DNA of 64,000 bases from Palaeococcus pacificus DY20341 (GTDB taxonomy: Archaea; Methanobacteriota_B; Thermococci; Thermococcales; Thermococcaceae), in NCBI RefSeq assembly GCF_000725425.1, contig NZ_CP006019.1:1178001-1242000 (forward strand), given 5' to 3'. The notes below the pieces were generated by a model. The model saw only the letters and a list, made by a program, of their open reading frames with translations, made no database searches and had not been told where the DNA came from. The translations under genes were made by a program, and so were the position numbers. Shown in pieces: positions 40,838 to 49,662 of the stretch (position 1 is its first letter; every line of letters begins with the position of its first letter).

Positions 40838-43456
40838 ATGGTAAGACTTGCCCAGAGAGCCTACACAGATGAAGAGATTTACGAGATATTAGTCGATCCA
40901 GTTAGGGAATGGTTTAAGCGAAAGTTCAAAACTTTCACGCCTCCCCAGAGGTATGCAGTTGTGGAAATTCACAAAGGGGAGAATGTTTTAATTTCTTCGC
41001 CAACAGGGAGTGGAAAAACCCTCTCAGCTTTTTTAGCAGCAATTAACGAGCTTATTCTCCTCGGCAAAGAGGGCAAGCTTGAGGATAAAATTTACGTTCT
41101 TTACATTTCACCTCTTAGGGCTCTAAACAACGACATTAGGAGAAACCTGGAGGAGCCGCTTAGGGAAATCAGAGAGGTTGCAAAGGAGCTCGGCTACGAA
41201 TTACCCGAGATTAGGGTTGCTGTCAGAACAAGCGACACGTCTAGCTATCAAAAGCAGAAGATGGTTAAAAAGCCTCCGCACATCTTAATCACAACTCCTG
41301 AGAGTCTTGCAATTGCTTTAAACGCCCCCAAGTTCAGCCAAAGGCTGAAAACGGTTAAATACGTCATAGTTGATGAAGTCCACGCTTTAGCCGAGAATAA
41401 GCGCGGCACACACTTAGCCCTAAGCTTGGAGAGATTGCAGAATTTAGCTGGCGAATTTGTGAGAATTGGATTAAGCGCTACAATCCACCCCCTTGAAGAG
41501 GTAGCTAAGTTCGTCTTCGGATTTAATGACGACGAAACGCCGAGGAGTGGGCTAATCGTTGATGTAAGCTTTGCAAAAAAGACGGAAATAAAGGTTGAGA
41601 GCGTCGTTGAAGACTTGGTTTACACAGATGCTGGAACATTAAGTGAAGCTCTCTACAGGAGGTTAGATGGACTAATTGAGAAGCATAGAACCGTTTTAAT
41701 TTTCACGAACACGAGGAGCGGAGCTGAGAGAGTAGCCTATCACTTGAAGAAGCGCTTTCCAAAATATGCCGAGCTGATAGAGGCTCATCACTCGAGTCTC
41801 TCAAGAGATGTTCGTTTGGAAGTTGAGGAGAGGTTGAAGAGAGGAGAGCTCAGGGCTGTTGTATCTTCAACAAGCTTGGAGTTGGGGATAGACATTGGAA
41901 GCATTGACCTCGTCGTCTTAATCGGCTCTCCAAAGAGCGTAAACAGGGCTTTGCAGAGAATTGGAAGGGCAGGTCATAGGCTTCACGAGATCAGTAAAGG
42001 GGCAATTATCGTGTTAGATAGAGATGATTTGGTAGAGTGCACGGTTTTAGCTCACAATGCGAGGAATAAGCGTTTGGATAGAATTAGGATACCTCAAAAT
42101 TCACTGGATGTTTTAGTTCAGCACGTCTTAGGAATGGCTCTTGAGGGAGTTTGGGAGGTTGAAGATGCTTACAAGCTCGTGAGGAGAGCTTATCCCTACA
42201 GAAACTTGAGCTTTGAGGACTTCATGAGCGTGCTTAGATATCTGGCGGGAGAATATGCTGGACTTGAGGAGAAGAAAGTTTATGCAAAGATTTGGCTCGA
42301 TGAAGAGGAAGGAAAGTTTGGAAGAAGGGGCAAGATGACGAGAGCGATTTACTACATGAACATCGGCACAATCCCAGATGAAGCTAAAATTGATGTCTAT
42401 ACTTTGGATAAACGTTTTATCGGGACAGTTGAGGAAGAATTTGCTGAGCGCTTGATGCCAGGGGATATTTTCGTTTTAGCGGGCAGAACTTATGAGTTCA
42501 AGAAGTCAAGAGGAAATAGAATATACGTGCAGTCCAGGGAGGGTGCAAAGCCCACTATTCCCGCTTGGTTCTCCGAAATGCTTCCTCTCAGTTTTGATTT
42601 AGCCTTAGATGTCCAAAAGTTTAGAAGGGAAGTGAAGCAGCTCTTAGAAAACCGGAGAACCAAGAGGTTTTTGATGAAAAAGTACGGTATTGATGAAAAA
42701 GCCGCCAGAGCAATTCTCGGCTACTTTAGAGAGCAGGCCAAGTACTCAATTATCCCGGACGATGAGACGCTTTTGGTGGAGGAAGTTTTGGAGGAAAATA
42801 GGGCCAAATACTTCTTCCACACGCTTATTGGAAGGAGAGCTAATGAAGCATTGAGCAGGACATTCGCCTACCTTGTGAGCAAAAAGAAGAGGACAAACGT
42901 TGGAATTGCTATATCAGACAACGGCTTTATGTTGATTCTCCCAAGAAACAAGAAATTAAGCGAGGAAGAAATTAAAGCGCTCTTCCAGATTAGAGATCTC
43001 AGAGAAACATTGAAGAAAGCCTTAGACAACACGGAGCTTTTGAAAAGGCGCTTTAGGCACGTTGCTAACCGCGGATTGTTAATCTTGAGGCGCTACATGG
43101 GAAGAAAAAAGAGCTTAAGCAGGCAACAATTAAATGCTCAAACTCTCCTCCGCTTGTTGAAAAAGAACCATCCGGACTTCCCGCTCCTTAAAGAAGTTTA
43201 TCGCGAAATAATGGAAGACAAGATGGACATAGAAAATGCCGAGCTTTTTTTGAGCTGGGTTAAAGAAGGAAAAATCAAAGTCGTTTTTGAGAGGAACGAG
43301 CTGCCAAGTCCGTTTGCATTCAACTTAGAGGTCATTGGAGCGAGCGACGTGGTTTTGATGGAAGACAGGAGAGAATTAATTAAACAATTGCACAAAAAGA
43401 TAATGGCAATGATAAAGGAAGGAGAAAAGACTAAAGCTCAACTCCCAGCGTCTTAA
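40838..43456 (+). CDS. lhr: Lhr-type ATP-dependent helicase
   Basis: This is a large superfamily 2 helicase of 872 aa. Walker A is SSPTGSGKTLSAFLAA (about residues 53-68), motif Ia is YISPLRALNNDI, Walker B is VIVDEVHAL (a DEVH box), motif III is GLSATI, and the C-terminal helicase domain has TLIFTNTRSGAER-like VLIFTNTRSGAER, SSTSLELGIDIG and QRIGRAGHR. A winged-helix and Lhr-specific C-terminal domain follow, as in archaeal Lhr-Core proteins, which act in DNA repair and branched-DNA unwinding. GGTGGTGTA precedes the ATG. Its end overlaps the convergent peptidase gene by 26 bases. Confidence 0.93.
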   Translation: MVRLAQRAYTDEEIYEILVDPVREWFKRKFKTFTPPQRYAVVEIHKGENVLISSPTGSGKTLSAFLAAINELILLGKEGKLEDKIYVLYISPLRALNNDIRRNLEEPLREIREVAKELGYELPEIRVAVRTSDTSSYQKQKMVKKPPHILITTPESLAIALNAPKFSQRLKTVKYVIVDEVHALAENKRGTHLALSLERLQNLAGEFVRIGLSATIHPLEEVAKFVFGFNDDETPRSGLIVDVSFAKKTEIKVESVVEDLVYTDAGTLSEALYRRLDGLIEKHRTVLIFTNTRSGAERVAYHLKKRFPKYAELIEAHHSSLSRDVRLEVEERLKRGELRAVVSSTSLELGIDIGSIDLVVLIGSPKSVNRALQRIGRAGHRLHEISKGAIIVLDRDDLVECTVLAHNARNKRLDRIRIPQNSLDVLVQHVLGMALEGVWEVEDAYKLVRRAYPYRNLSFEDFMSVLRYLAGEYAGLEEKKVYAKIWLDEEEGKFGRRGKMTRAIYYMNIGTIPDEAKIDVYTLDKRFIGTVEEEFAERLMPGDIFVLAGRTYEFKKSRGNRIYVQSREGAKPTIPAWFSEMLPLSFDLALDVQKFRREVKQLLENRRTKRFLMKKYGIDEKAARAILGYFREQAKYSIIPDDETLLVEEVLEENRAKYFFHTLIGRRANEALSRTFAYLVSKKKRTNVGIAISDNGFMLILPRNKKLSEEEIKALFQIRDLRETLKKALDNTELLKRRFRHVANRGLLILRRYMGRKKSLSRQQLNAQTLLRLLKKNHPDFPLLKEVYREIMEDKMDIENAELFLSWVKEGKIKVVFERNELPSPFAFNLEVIGASDVVLMEDRRELIKQLHKKIMAMIKEGEKTKAQLPAS

Positions 43457-45284
43457 ACACAAAAGCTATCAAGTCCGTTAGTTCCTTAACCCTTGTCTCC
43501 GGCGAGGCTCCCATGTGGCCGCTCTTCGTCTCAACTCTCAAATAAAGGGGAGCATTGACTTCTTTGAGCTTAGCTGCAAACTTGAATGCATGAGCGGGAT
43601 GTACTCTATCATCGTAAAGTCCCGTGTAAATCATCGTAGGTGGATACTTTTGGGATTTAACGTTGTGGTAGGGGGAATATTTGAGCAAAAACTCTCTATC
43701 TTTTGGATTATCTGGGTCGCCATATTCTGTGGTCCAGACTTTGCCGATGTAGAGCTTATGGAAGCGGAGCATGTCTATAACAGGATAGCCTATCAAAGCT
43801 GCATCCATGACGTCTGGCCTTTGCGTGAGCGTTGCCGAGACGAGCAAACCTCCATTGCTCCTTCCCCATGCTGCAACTTTATATCCTTCATGCTTTAGCT
43901 TCTCAAGGACGGCTATAAAGTCATCAAAGACGTTCTGCTTGTTTTCTCTCATTCCTGCTCTGTGCCACTTTTCTCCGTATTCACTTCCCCCTCTTAAGTT
44001 GGGCATAACAAAAGTTCCTCCTCTTTCGAGGAAAGGAACTACATGAGGGAAGAACCTTGGTGTTAGTGCGATTGCAAATCCGCCGTAGCCGAAGACCAAG
44101 GCTTTATCGCTTCTCATGTTTTTCTTTTTGACAAGGAAATAGTGGATTTTTGTGCCGTCTTTTGAAGTGGCAAAGTCTTCACTTATTTCGTAATCTCCTT
44201 CGAGCTTGATCTCATCAAGAAGCTCAAGCTTTCCTTTGAAGCGGTAGAGACGGTAGGGGATTGTAAAGGTCTCAAATTTAAGGAGGGCTTCATCTCCGCT
44301 TTTATCCAGCAGAGTTAATGTGCCCAGCACATCAAAGCTGGTCTCCTCTAAGAGCTCCCCATTTAGTGTGAATATCCTCAAGCGTGAGGAAGCGTCAACC
44401 AAATAGCTCGCCAAGAGTTTATCTCCTACAACTGCAGCCCATTCGAGGGGATATTCCCATTCTGGGATTATTTCCTTTTCTTCTCTACCGTCTTCAATTG
44501 CTATAACCCTTCCCATACCTTCTTTGTCGTAGGTCAGGATGTAGAGCTTTCCATCAACATAATCTATTGGCCCTGCTCTAAACTGGCTTTCATAAACCCT
44601 CTTCCACTCCTCCGGCCTCTCCAGCGGCCCAAAATAGATGTCGCTCTTAGTCCAGCCAAAGGAAACGGTAGTTAGAATGTATTTCTCATCGCTGCTCTTT
44701 TTCATAGAGATAAAGTAGCTTTGTGGCAGACCTTTTCCAAAGACCATTTCGTGTTTATCTCCTTTCTTCAGGAAAATTCTCTCCGCTGGCGCCTCGACTC
44801 CATCTGGAGTTCTCTCCTTTCTGAAGAATCTTGCATAATAATAACCATCCTCTAACCAGATGATGTTCCACACTGATGGTTTAAGCTCCTCCAAAATTTC
44901 GCCGCTGTCAACGTCAATTACCCTCGTTATCCCCTCATCGGCTCCACCTATTGAAAAGCTGTAGGCTAAGCGCTTTCCTTCTTTATCAACCGTAAATCCT
45001 TGAAGAAGAACATCTTCCCCGAGCTCCTTTGAATCTACTATGACCTTATTTTCATCCAAGAGCTTTATTACCTGCCTGTCAGCTTCGTTTATTTGAAGGA
45101 AAACCCCTCTCTTTGTTATTGCTCCCATCCTAATATTGGGAAGGAAATAGTACTTTCTGACCTCTCCGCCCAGCTTTTCTGGTAGATCCCCTAAAAACTC
45201 TCTAAAGCGCTTGTTCTCTTCATTAACAAACTTCAAGACCCTTTCATCCCTTAGGTTTTTCATCCAAGTGAACTCATCTTCCAT
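43431..45284 (-). CDS. Prolyl oligopeptidase (S9A)
   Basis: This serine peptidase cleaves after proline in short peptides. An N-terminal segment MEDEFTWMKNLRDERVLKFV leads into a beta-propeller (about residues 70-370) and an alpha/beta hydrolase domain. The nucleophile lies in WGRSNGGLL (about residue 475), the aspartate in YDDRVHP (about 557) and the histidine in KSGHMGA (about 590). It closely resembles the P. furiosus enzyme and has the usual size (617 aa). The ATG at 45284 has AGGTGGAG upstream; the GTG at 45293 is inside that site. Confidence 0.94.
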   Translation of the reverse strand: MEDEFTWMKNLRDERVLKFVNEENKRFREFLGDLPEKLGGEVRKYYFLPNIRMGAITKRGVFLQINEADRQVIKLLDENKVIVDSKELGEDVLLQGFTVDKEGKRLAYSFSIGGADEGITRVIDVDSGEILEELKPSVWNIIWLEDGYYYARFFRKERTPDGVEAPAERIFLKKGDKHEMVFGKGLPQSYFISMKKSSDEKYILTTVSFGWTKSDIYFGPLERPEEWKRVYESQFRAGPIDYVDGKLYILTYDKEGMGRVIAIEDGREEKEIIPEWEYPLEWAAVVGDKLLASYLVDASSRLRIFTLNGELLEETSFDVLGTLTLLDKSGDEALLKFETFTIPYRLYRFKGKLELLDEIKLEGDYEISEDFATSKDGTKIHYFLVKKKNMRSDKALVFGYGGFAIALTPRFFPHVVPFLERGGTFVMPNLRGGSEYGEKWHRAGMRENKQNVFDDFIAVLEKLKHEGYKVAAWGRSNGGLLVSATLTQRPDVMDAALIGYPVIDMLRFHKLYIGKVWTTEYGDPDNPKDREFLLKYSPYHNVKSQKYPPTMIYTGLYDDRVHPAHAFKFAAKLKEVNAPLYLRVETKSGHMGASPETRVKELTDLIAFVFKTLGVEL

Positions 45285-45334
45285 ATGCTCCACCTTAGTA
45301 TATAATTTGGAAAGTTACCCTCTTTAAGTTTTTC

Positions 45335-45350
45335 GTCTTAACGTTAAGAC
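45335..45350. promoter_or_regulatory. Perfect 16-base palindrome between peptidase and GH57 genes
   Basis: GTCTTAACGTTAAGAC is a perfect palindrome in the 205-base divergent gap. It lies just upstream of the TATA-like CTTAAAG of the peptidase promoter (minus strand) and about 85 bases before the GH57 TATA (GGTTAAATAC, about 45433). That position suits an activator of the peptidase gene. No known site was recognised. Confidence 0.4.
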
Positions 45351-45489
45351 AAACCTGGGAGATTTTTTGATAAAATAATTTTACACGTATAAACCATTTT
45401 TGGATTGTAAAAGCATTTTCGTGGCCGAAACGGTTAAATACTCGAATATAAGAAGAGAATTCAAGAAATTCTAAAAAGAGGTGGCTTTA

Positions 45490-47448
45490 ATGGTTAAGGG
45501 ATACTTTGGGCTTGTGCTCCATACGCACATTCCCTACGTGAGGAAGCACGGCAGGTGGCCTTTTGGAGAGGAGTGGGTCTTTGAAGCAATTGCGGAGACA
45601 TATATCCCTCTCTTGATGGCATTTGAAGAGCTTAAAGAGAAAGGAGTTAGATTTAGCCTTACTATTGGCATTACGCCGGTTTTAATGGAACAGCTCAGCG
45701 ATGAGTATATGAAGAAAGAGTTCGAGGCTTACATGGAGCGCAAGTTGGGGGCTATGGAAGAGGACTTAACAAAGTACGACGGCGAGCTTAAAAGAGCGGT
45801 TGAGTATATGCTGGGATATTTTAGCGACGTTTATAACTATTGGAAGAGGATAAATGGTGATATATTAGGAGAGCTCAAAAAACTCCAAGACGAAGGATAC
45901 ATTGAGGTCATAACTTCAGCCGCTACTCATGGCTATTTGCCGCTCCTCGAGAGGGACGAAGCTATAGAGGCCCAAATAGCGAACGGCATTTTAACTTACG
46001 AGAAATACTTTGGGAGAAAGTCAAGGGGAATTTGGCTCCCGGAGTGTGCTTATAGGCCAGAAGGATTTTGGCAGAGCCCAAGCAGTGGAGAGGTAATTTG
46101 GAGAAAAGGCCTTGAGAAAATTTTGGAAAAGTATGGAATAGAGTTCTTCTTCGTGGAGAGCCACATTATAGACGAAGGGCCAGCGAGCTTTGGTTATGGG
46201 CAAGTTATACCCGCTAAAAGGCCAAAGTCGACTTTGAGGCCCTATTTCATAAAAGGAACTAACATCGCAGTCTTTGGAAGGAATAGAGAAACCGGGCATC
46301 AAGTCTGGAGCGCCGATATAGGCTATCCTGGAGACTTTTGGTACCGCGAATTCCACAAGAAGGCCCCAAAGAGCGGAGGACAGTATTGGAGGATTACTTC
46401 AAAAGACGTGGATCTTGGGGACAAAGAGCCCTACGTTCCAGATAAGGCACTTGAAAGGGTTGAAGAGCACGCAAGGCACTTTGTGAACCTTGTAAAGGGG
46501 CTTTTAGAAGATTATGAAAGGAAATATGGTGAGGAGGGAATAATAGTCGCGCCCTACGATACCGAGCTTTACGGGCACTGGTGGTTTGAGGGAATAAAGT
46601 GGATTGCTAGGATATTTGAGCTCATGGAAGAGGAAGGCATTGAGACCACGAGCATTTCAAAGTTTTTAGACCATTATAAGGGCGAGAAGTATGAGATTGA
46701 ACTCCCAGAGGGCTCTTGGGGAATGTATGGGACGCACTACACTTGGTGGAACAGCGAAGTTGAGTGGATGTGGGAGTACGTCCACTTTGCAGAGAGAAGG
46801 ATGGTTGCTTTGGCGAGCAAGTACCTCGGAGAGGACGAGCTGGGCGATAGAATCTTAGAGCAGCTGGGGAGAGAGCTCCTCCTTTTAGAGAGTAGCGACT
46901 GGCAGTTCCTAATCACAACGGGCCAGGCTAAGTCCTATGGGAAGAGGAGGCTTTTGGAGCATGCTAATGCCTTCCATCGCCTAGCAAATGCTCTAGAGGC
47001 CTATTTCGAAAACGGAAAATTTGAAGAGATGGAATTTTTAGAAGAGCTTGAAGAAAGGGACAACCCCTTCAGGCCAATAAAAATTGATGTCTATGTTAGT
47101 GAAGACTCCATTGAAGTGCCCAAATATGCAGAACCTCCCGAAATTCATGCAAATATCGAGGGAAGCACTAAGGTTGCGAAGGAAAGTTCATATCCTTTTG
47201 TGGCCGTATGTGAGGAAATCAAGGTGGATGGACAGTTCGAGATTCAGAAGGCGGAGCTTAAAGAAGAACGAGAGGATTTTGAAGCAAAGCTTTTAGCAAT
47301 AAAAGGCATAGGGCCTAAAACGGTTGAAAAGCTGAAAAAGGCCGGGATAAAGAGCGTTGAGGATTTAAAGAAGGCTGACCTAAAGGTCCTTTCCAAGAAA
47401 ACAAGAGTGCCCCTAAAGAGGCTCCAAAGGGCTGTAAAGAGACTTTAG
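45490..47448 (+). CDS. GH57 1,4-alpha-glucan branching enzyme
   Basis: This cytoplasmic enzyme introduces alpha-1,6 branches into glycogen-like glucan. It is very close in sequence to Thermococcus kodakarensis TK1436 as I remember it. The catalytic nucleophile is Glu185 in WLPECAYRP, and the acid/base is Asp357 in APYDTELYGHWW; VLHTHIPYVRKHG opens the GH57 barrel. After the central helical domain there is a linker, then helix-hairpin-helix repeats (KGIGPKTVEKLKKAGIKSVEDLKKADL) over the last 60 residues. The ATG at 45490 has GAGGTGG. The promoter has a BRE/TATA at about 45425-45445. Confidence 0.93.
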   Translation: MVKGYFGLVLHTHIPYVRKHGRWPFGEEWVFEAIAETYIPLLMAFEELKEKGVRFSLTIGITPVLMEQLSDEYMKKEFEAYMERKLGAMEEDLTKYDGELKRAVEYMLGYFSDVYNYWKRINGDILGELKKLQDEGYIEVITSAATHGYLPLLERDEAIEAQIANGILTYEKYFGRKSRGIWLPECAYRPEGFWQSPSSGEVIWRKGLEKILEKYGIEFFFVESHIIDEGPASFGYGQVIPAKRPKSTLRPYFIKGTNIAVFGRNRETGHQVWSADIGYPGDFWYREFHKKAPKSGGQYWRITSKDVDLGDKEPYVPDKALERVEEHARHFVNLVKGLLEDYERKYGEEGIIVAPYDTELYGHWWFEGIKWIARIFELMEEEGIETTSISKFLDHYKGEKYEIELPEGSWGMYGTHYTWWNSEVEWMWEYVHFAERRMVALASKYLGEDELGDRILEQLGRELLLLESSDWQFLITTGQAKSYGKRRLLEHANAFHRLANALEAYFENGKFEEMEFLEELEERDNPFRPIKIDVYVSEDSIEVPKYAEPPEIHANIEGSTKVAKESSYPFVAVCEEIKVDGQFEIQKAELKEEREDFEAKLLAIKGIGPKTVEKLKKAGIKSVEDLKKADLKVLSKKTRVPLKRLQRAVKRL

Positions 47449-47515
47449 GTTTTATATTTTAATTTTTACAAAAGGTTTATTTTGTTTTGGGGACATAGAT
47501 ACTATTGGTGGTTCT

Positions 47516-47833
47516 ATGAAGAAGATTGAGGCTATTATAAGGGAGGAGGATTTTGAAAGGGTTAAAAGTGCTCTGAAGGCGATTGGGATAATACCCCTAA
47601 CTGTTTACCCTGTGAAGGGGAGGGGAGTTCAAGGAGGTGTTCCGCCCTACGACCTCCTTCCGAAAATGAAGCTTGAGCTTTTCGTTAAAGATGAAGATGT
47701 AGAACATGTGGTTGAAACAATAATTCAAAACGCTAGACGGGGAATTCCCGGTGATGGGAAGATAATTATTATGCCAATTGAAGAGGCTGTAAGAGTTAGG
47801 ACAGGCGAAAGAGGAAAGCAAGCGCTCTACTAG
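47516..47833 (+). CDS. PII-like protein with shortened T-loop
   Basis: This 105-residue protein has the PII (GlnB/GlnK) fold: MKKIEAIIREEDFERVKSALKAIGI, then KGRGVQGG, DLLPKMKLELFVKDEDVEHVVETII and GIPGDGKIIIMPIEEAVRVRTGE. Between KGRGVQGG and DLLPK there are only four residues (VPPY), where GlnB has twelve including the modified Tyr51. The T-loop is thus largely missing. ATP-binding residues in the B and C loops are retained. No amtB or glutamine synthetase is adjacent. The target must differ from the AmtB channel; it is unknown. GGTGGT precedes the ATG. Confidence 0.85.
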   Translation: MKKIEAIIREEDFERVKSALKAIGIIPLTVYPVKGRGVQGGVPPYDLLPKMKLELFVKDEDVEHVVETIIQNARRGIPGDGKIIIMPIEEAVRVRTGERGKQALY

Positions 47834-47936
47834 CGTGTTCAATTTTCAATTTTGGAAAAACTTACTGAGATAGTTCACATCTTTACATCCAAAACGCTTA
47901 TTAGAGTTTTTCTTAATCTCTCTTAAGGTGATGTGA

Positions 47937-48731
47937 ATGTCAATCAGCCAGGAGATATACAACTTTCTCTGGAACTACTTTATAAGACCCATGTACACGA
48001 GGGAAGGCTACAACCCGTATAACACTCTTGTCTATGGTTTCCTCTTGGGGTTGGGCATCATTCTGACCTACGATCACATAATCAAGCGCTTTAAAATCAA
48101 AGTGGATGAGCGCTTAATCTATGCAACCGCCCCAATGGTAGTATTTGGCTCGACAATGAGAGCCCTCGTCGATGGCAAGGTTCTAAATCCAAACCCCCTA
48201 ATCTTGACGCCTGGAATATTCTTCACGGCATTCTTCCTTATCCTCCCAGCTTTAGTAGCTGATGTTAAACTTAAGAAATACCCAAAAATAACTGTCTCTT
48301 GGGGACTCTTACTCTCAACATATCCCCTCTATCTGTTTCTAACTAATATGGTGAGGCCCCAAGCCTACGCATTAACACTTCTCTATACGGTGCTCTTTTC
48401 TGTGCCTGTAGTGGTTTACTACAAGTTCAAGCCTTTTGATAGGGTGTTCTTTTTAGCCACGCTGGCTCACATGTATGATCTCGCTTCAACGGTCGTTGCT
48501 ATCTACTACTACAACCACTACGAAGTTCACTGGATTGAGGGAATACTCAGCGAGCACTTTGGGCCTTTCATACTCTACCCATGGAAGCTTCTGATTTTGG
48601 GGATAGTTTACTATGGAGTTAAATACCTCATCCCCAATGAAAATGAGAGAAAGTACTGGTATTTTGCGACATTTGTACTGGGCTTTGCTCCCGGAGTTAG
48701 GGATCCAACACAACTGACGCTTGGAGCTTGA
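47937..48731 (+). CDS. DUF63 family membrane protein
   Basis: This is a multi-pass membrane protein of 264 aa with about seven hydrophobic segments, placed in DUF63 by NTLVYGFLLGLGIILTYDHIIKRFKIKVDERLIYATAPMVVFGSTMRALVDG and the C-terminal FATFVLGFAPGVRDPTQLTLG. The family is restricted to archaea and has no known function. HMYDLASTVVAIYYYNHYEVHWIEG holds conserved histidines and an aspartate that might be catalytic. AAGGTGATG precedes the ATG. It is followed by the MinD pair after 118 bases. Confidence 0.85.
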   Translation: MSISQEIYNFLWNYFIRPMYTREGYNPYNTLVYGFLLGLGIILTYDHIIKRFKIKVDERLIYATAPMVVFGSTMRALVDGKVLNPNPLILTPGIFFTAFFLILPALVADVKLKKYPKITVSWGLLLSTYPLYLFLTNMVRPQAYALTLLYTVLFSVPVVVYYKFKPFDRVFFLATLAHMYDLASTVVAIYYYNHYEVHWIEGILSEHFGPFILYPWKLLILGIVYYGVKYLIPNENERKYWYFATFVLGFAPGVRDPTQLTLGA

Positions 48732-48849
48732 TTTTTAAATTATTTTCTAATTTTCACTTTGTTTTTTGACCTCAGTACATTTATATTACAAGGTTATGTG
48801 ATACGGTAAACTTTTTGTCCTTGAAGAACATAAATAGAAGTTGATAGAC

Positions 48850-49662
48850 ATGGTTGGAGTGGTGATTACTGGAAGGGGTGGTGCTGGGAAAACTACCCTC
48901 ACCGCTAATTTAGGTGTGTATTTTGCCAGACAAAAGTATAAAACGATAGTTATTGATGGTGACCTCTATCTTCCCAAGCTTGGACTTCACTTTGGGCTGG
49001 ACAATCCAAGATACAACATTCACTCCATCCTAATGGACGATAGCTTAGATCCTCAAGTAGCGGTTTATGAAGATAGAGAAAGCAATTTGTTTATCCTTCC
49101 AGGGAGCACGAAATTTTACGATGTGCTGAGAGTTCCCCATGAGAAGTTGAAGAACTCAATAGGAAACGTCATGAAAAAGTTTGCACTTTCTATTGTCGAC
49201 TCTCCAACAGGAATTCCTTTTGATACTATGCCTTTGTTTTCTCTCTCGCAGTATCAGATAGTGGTAGTTGAAATTGAGCGCTCTCCAATATATTCTTTTG
49301 AGACGTTGGTTAAAAACGAAATTTTAAAGCTCAAAGCATTAGGAGATATATATGGTCTTAGGGTGGGTGTTATTCTGAACAAAGTTAGAGAATCCGCTGA
49401 TAACATGGAGAGAATTCTAAAGTTCTTGGATGAAACTGTAAAGGTGGATGTTTTAGGAGTTGTGCCTTTTGATGGAAATGTTCCCGATGCAATAAATGTC
49501 GGGAGGCCGATATTGGCATATAACCTTAATTCTCCAGCTTCGAGGGCATTTGCAAAATGTGGAGAAGTCCTGGAAGAATGGATCTTCGGGAGAAATGTGG
49601 GGACTAAAATAATTGATGAGGTAATAGGGGAGCTAGAAGAGGAGGAGAAGAGATGGCGTTAG
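48850..49662 (+). CDS. MinD/ParA-like ATPase, first of a tandem pair
   Basis: This is a deviant-Walker ATPase of 270 aa. The P-loop is TGRGGAGKTTLTANLG (about residues 7-22) with the signature lysine position taken by Gly/Arg rather than the KGG of true MinD. Switch regions are IDGDLYLPKLGLHFGL and IVDSPTGIPFDTMPL; NKVRES gives the base-recognition Asn. It lacks the C-terminal amphipathic MinD membrane helix in an obvious form. The ATG at 48850 is preceded by GTTGATAG; a TTG at 48841 is an alternative. It overlaps the second copy by ten bases. Cargo unknown. Confidence 0.85.
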   Translation: MVGVVITGRGGAGKTTLTANLGVYFARQKYKTIVIDGDLYLPKLGLHFGLDNPRYNIHSILMDDSLDPQVAVYEDRESNLFILPGSTKFYDVLRVPHEKLKNSIGNVMKKFALSIVDSPTGIPFDTMPLFSLSQYQIVVVEIERSPIYSFETLVKNEILKLKALGDIYGLRVGVILNKVRESADNMERILKFLDETVKVDVLGVVPFDGNVPDAINVGRPILAYNLNSPASRAFAKCGEVLEEWIFGRNVGTKIIDEVIGELEEEEKRWR

